This document shows, piece after piece, positions 63,196-64,000 of a DNA stretch of 64,000 bases (within the stretch, counting starts at the first letter, position 1; the number at the start of each line of letters is the position of its first letter). The notes beneath the pieces are model-generated. The model ran no database searches and was not told the origin of the DNA. It was given only the letters and a program-made list of their open reading frames with translations. A program made the translations under genes and the position numbers. This stretch comes from Tupaia tana (Eukaryota > Chordata > Mammalia > Scandentia > Tupaiidae), in the NCBI GenBank assembly GCA_026018925.1, contig JAKSZU010000002.1:155976400-156040399 (forward strand), given 5' to 3'.

Positions 63196-63590
63196 AAGAG
63201 CAAGGGCAGGGCAGCTCTCGCCATGCCACTCCGTTCTCCGTGGAGCTCTGCACAGGCCACCCTCGGACAGCGCTGCCGGGAGGAAGCCCAGCGACCACAG
63301 GGAAGTCCTGAGACCGAAGGGAGAGCGGTCCGGCCAGCACCACCTGCGCCGCCCGCCTGTTCTCTCACCTCCCATACTCACCTCCAGCTACTAAGTGGCT
63401 ATACTGCCAGAGGAGCCCCCGGGCCAGAACTGCCCCGCCATGCTTCCCTGAATCCCTGACCCACGAAGCCAAGACGGAGGATGGTTATTTTAAGTCATTA
63501 AGTATTGGGATAATTTGTTTTGCAATAGATAACCAGAGCACTGGACACATCGCTTAACCTTTTGGTTCCCATCTTTCTTACTGATTTTTT
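63196..63590. other. Unassigned single-copy DNA
   Basis: No gene; overlapping GC-rich frames only. Confidence 0.4.
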
Positions 63591-63592
63591 TT

Positions 63593-63990
63593 AAAGGTTT
63601 TTATTGGGGCCAGCAGGTGGCATGGTGGTTAAGGGTGCTGGACTCCACATGGTCGACTGTGGTTCAAGCCCGGGACCTGGTGGCGTACTTTCTATCTCTC
63701 TCCTCGCTCTGTCCCTCTCTGGTCAAATTAAAATAAATAAAGTTAAAAAAAAAAAAAAGGTTTTTGTTGCCAGAGGGCATGTGCACTTGCCAGAGAGACA
63801 GCAGAGAGAGGAAGAAAGCAACTCCAATAAGGTGTGGTCACAGTGCAATCGCTTCTCCTCCATCTCGGGATTTTGGTCACACACGCCCGCGTACCTGGTG
63901 TTTTTAATGCAGTCAGGCAGGCTGGGATTTGAACCATGATTGGCCATGTGGGATCCAGCTCCCTTAACTATTAGATACAGGGCTGGCCCC
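63593..63990 (-). mobile_element. SINE-D split by a SINE-B near its tail
   Basis: Antisense D resumes at 63,757 (AAAGGTTTTTGTTGCCAGAG) and ends with head GGGGGGCCAGCCCTGTATCT on the minus strand. Confidence 0.82.
63607..63756 (+). mobile_element. SINE-B in the tail of SINE-D
   Basis: GGGCCAGCAGGTGGCATGGT head, GGTTCAAGCCCGG B box, TCTGGTCAAATTAAAATAAA and a 14-nt A tail. The flanks AAAGGTTTTTATTG (63,593-63,606) and AAAGGTTTTTGTTG (63,757-63,770) are its TSD. Confidence 0.93.
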
Positions 63991-64000
63991 CCACATTTTT

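Noticed and set aside
2084-63756. tRNA genes at the SINE heads
   Set aside because: The heads keep A- and B-box sequence but not a consistent cloverleaf, and they are always joined to SINE bodies and A-rich tails.
1-64000. A defence system, biosynthetic cluster or other new gene system
   Set aside because: No host gene, operon or conserved coding unit is visible. The interest of this window lies in its transposable elements.

Overview
This window looks like intergenic DNA from a placental mammal. I found no host protein-coding gene, no rRNA gene and no functional tRNA gene. Nearly everything recognisable is a transposable element: about 85 tRNA-derived SINE copies or pieces (more than one per kb), LINE-1 and half-LINE-1 (HAL1) elements, DNA transposons (Tigger1, another Tigger, MER1-type hAT, two MITE types), LTR fossils (MaLR and one young solo LTR), MIR fossils and simple repeats. 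No canonical dimeric Alu, rodent B2, carnivore or ruminant SINE was recognised. A MER1 (Charlie-type) copy, Tigger1, MaLR LTRs and one 7SL-like SINE piece point to Euarchontoglires near primates. The abundant tRNA-type SINEs make a colugo (Dermoptera) my best guess; this is inference, not proof.

SINE names used here are mine. SINE-A (about 250-270 bp) has a tRNA-like head with pol III A and B boxes, a body containing a C-run/G-run palindrome, a CT-rich stretch, the motif GCCCTATAGCAAAAACCTCT and an A-rich tail. 'A-young' copies begin GGGACCAGCAGTTAGCGTAA; 'A-old' copies begin GGGGCCAGCAGGTGGTGTAG. SINE-B (about 150-200 bp) has the A-old head followed directly by a CT stretch and a tail like GGTCAAATTAAAATAAATAA. 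SINE-C (about 200 bp) has a different head but a body resembling A. SINE-D (about 240 bp) is older and ends near CCCTCTGGCAATTAAAA. Many copies keep target-site duplications (TSDs), quoted where I can read them.

Layout. 1-2.4 kb: sparse, one SINE-C and one SINE-A. 2.4-7.5 kb: an L1/HAL1 3' piece, SINEs, and two successive old L1 3' ends cut up by SINEs and a mariner MITE. 7.5-20.6 kb: SINE-rich, one MaLR LTR, an antisense L1/HAL1 3' end and unassigned single-copy DNA. 20.6-23.1 kb: a MIR, a long TG/TA microsatellite, then a Tigger1 carrying five SINE insertions. 23.5-33.1 kb: SINEs, MER1, an old L1 end, a MaLR LTR, and a deep nest of MITEs and SINEs at 32-33 kb. 33.6-39.7 kb: a nearly full-length, decayed L1 on the minus strand with ORF1 and ORF2. 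41.8-44.94 kb: a HAL1 element on the plus strand with ORF1 but no ORF2. 45-55.6 kb: dense SINEs, with a solo LTR inside a SINE at 50.6-51.1 kb. 55.6-56.6 kb: a GC-rich stretch. 56.9-64 kb: SINEs and a 500-bp purine-rich GGGA minisatellite at 59.5-60.0 kb.

No genes act together here. What the window offers is a readable insertion history of at least four SINE types and their probable driver, L1/HAL1. Family names rest on remembered consensus sequences; boundaries without a TSD are good to roughly 10-30 bp.
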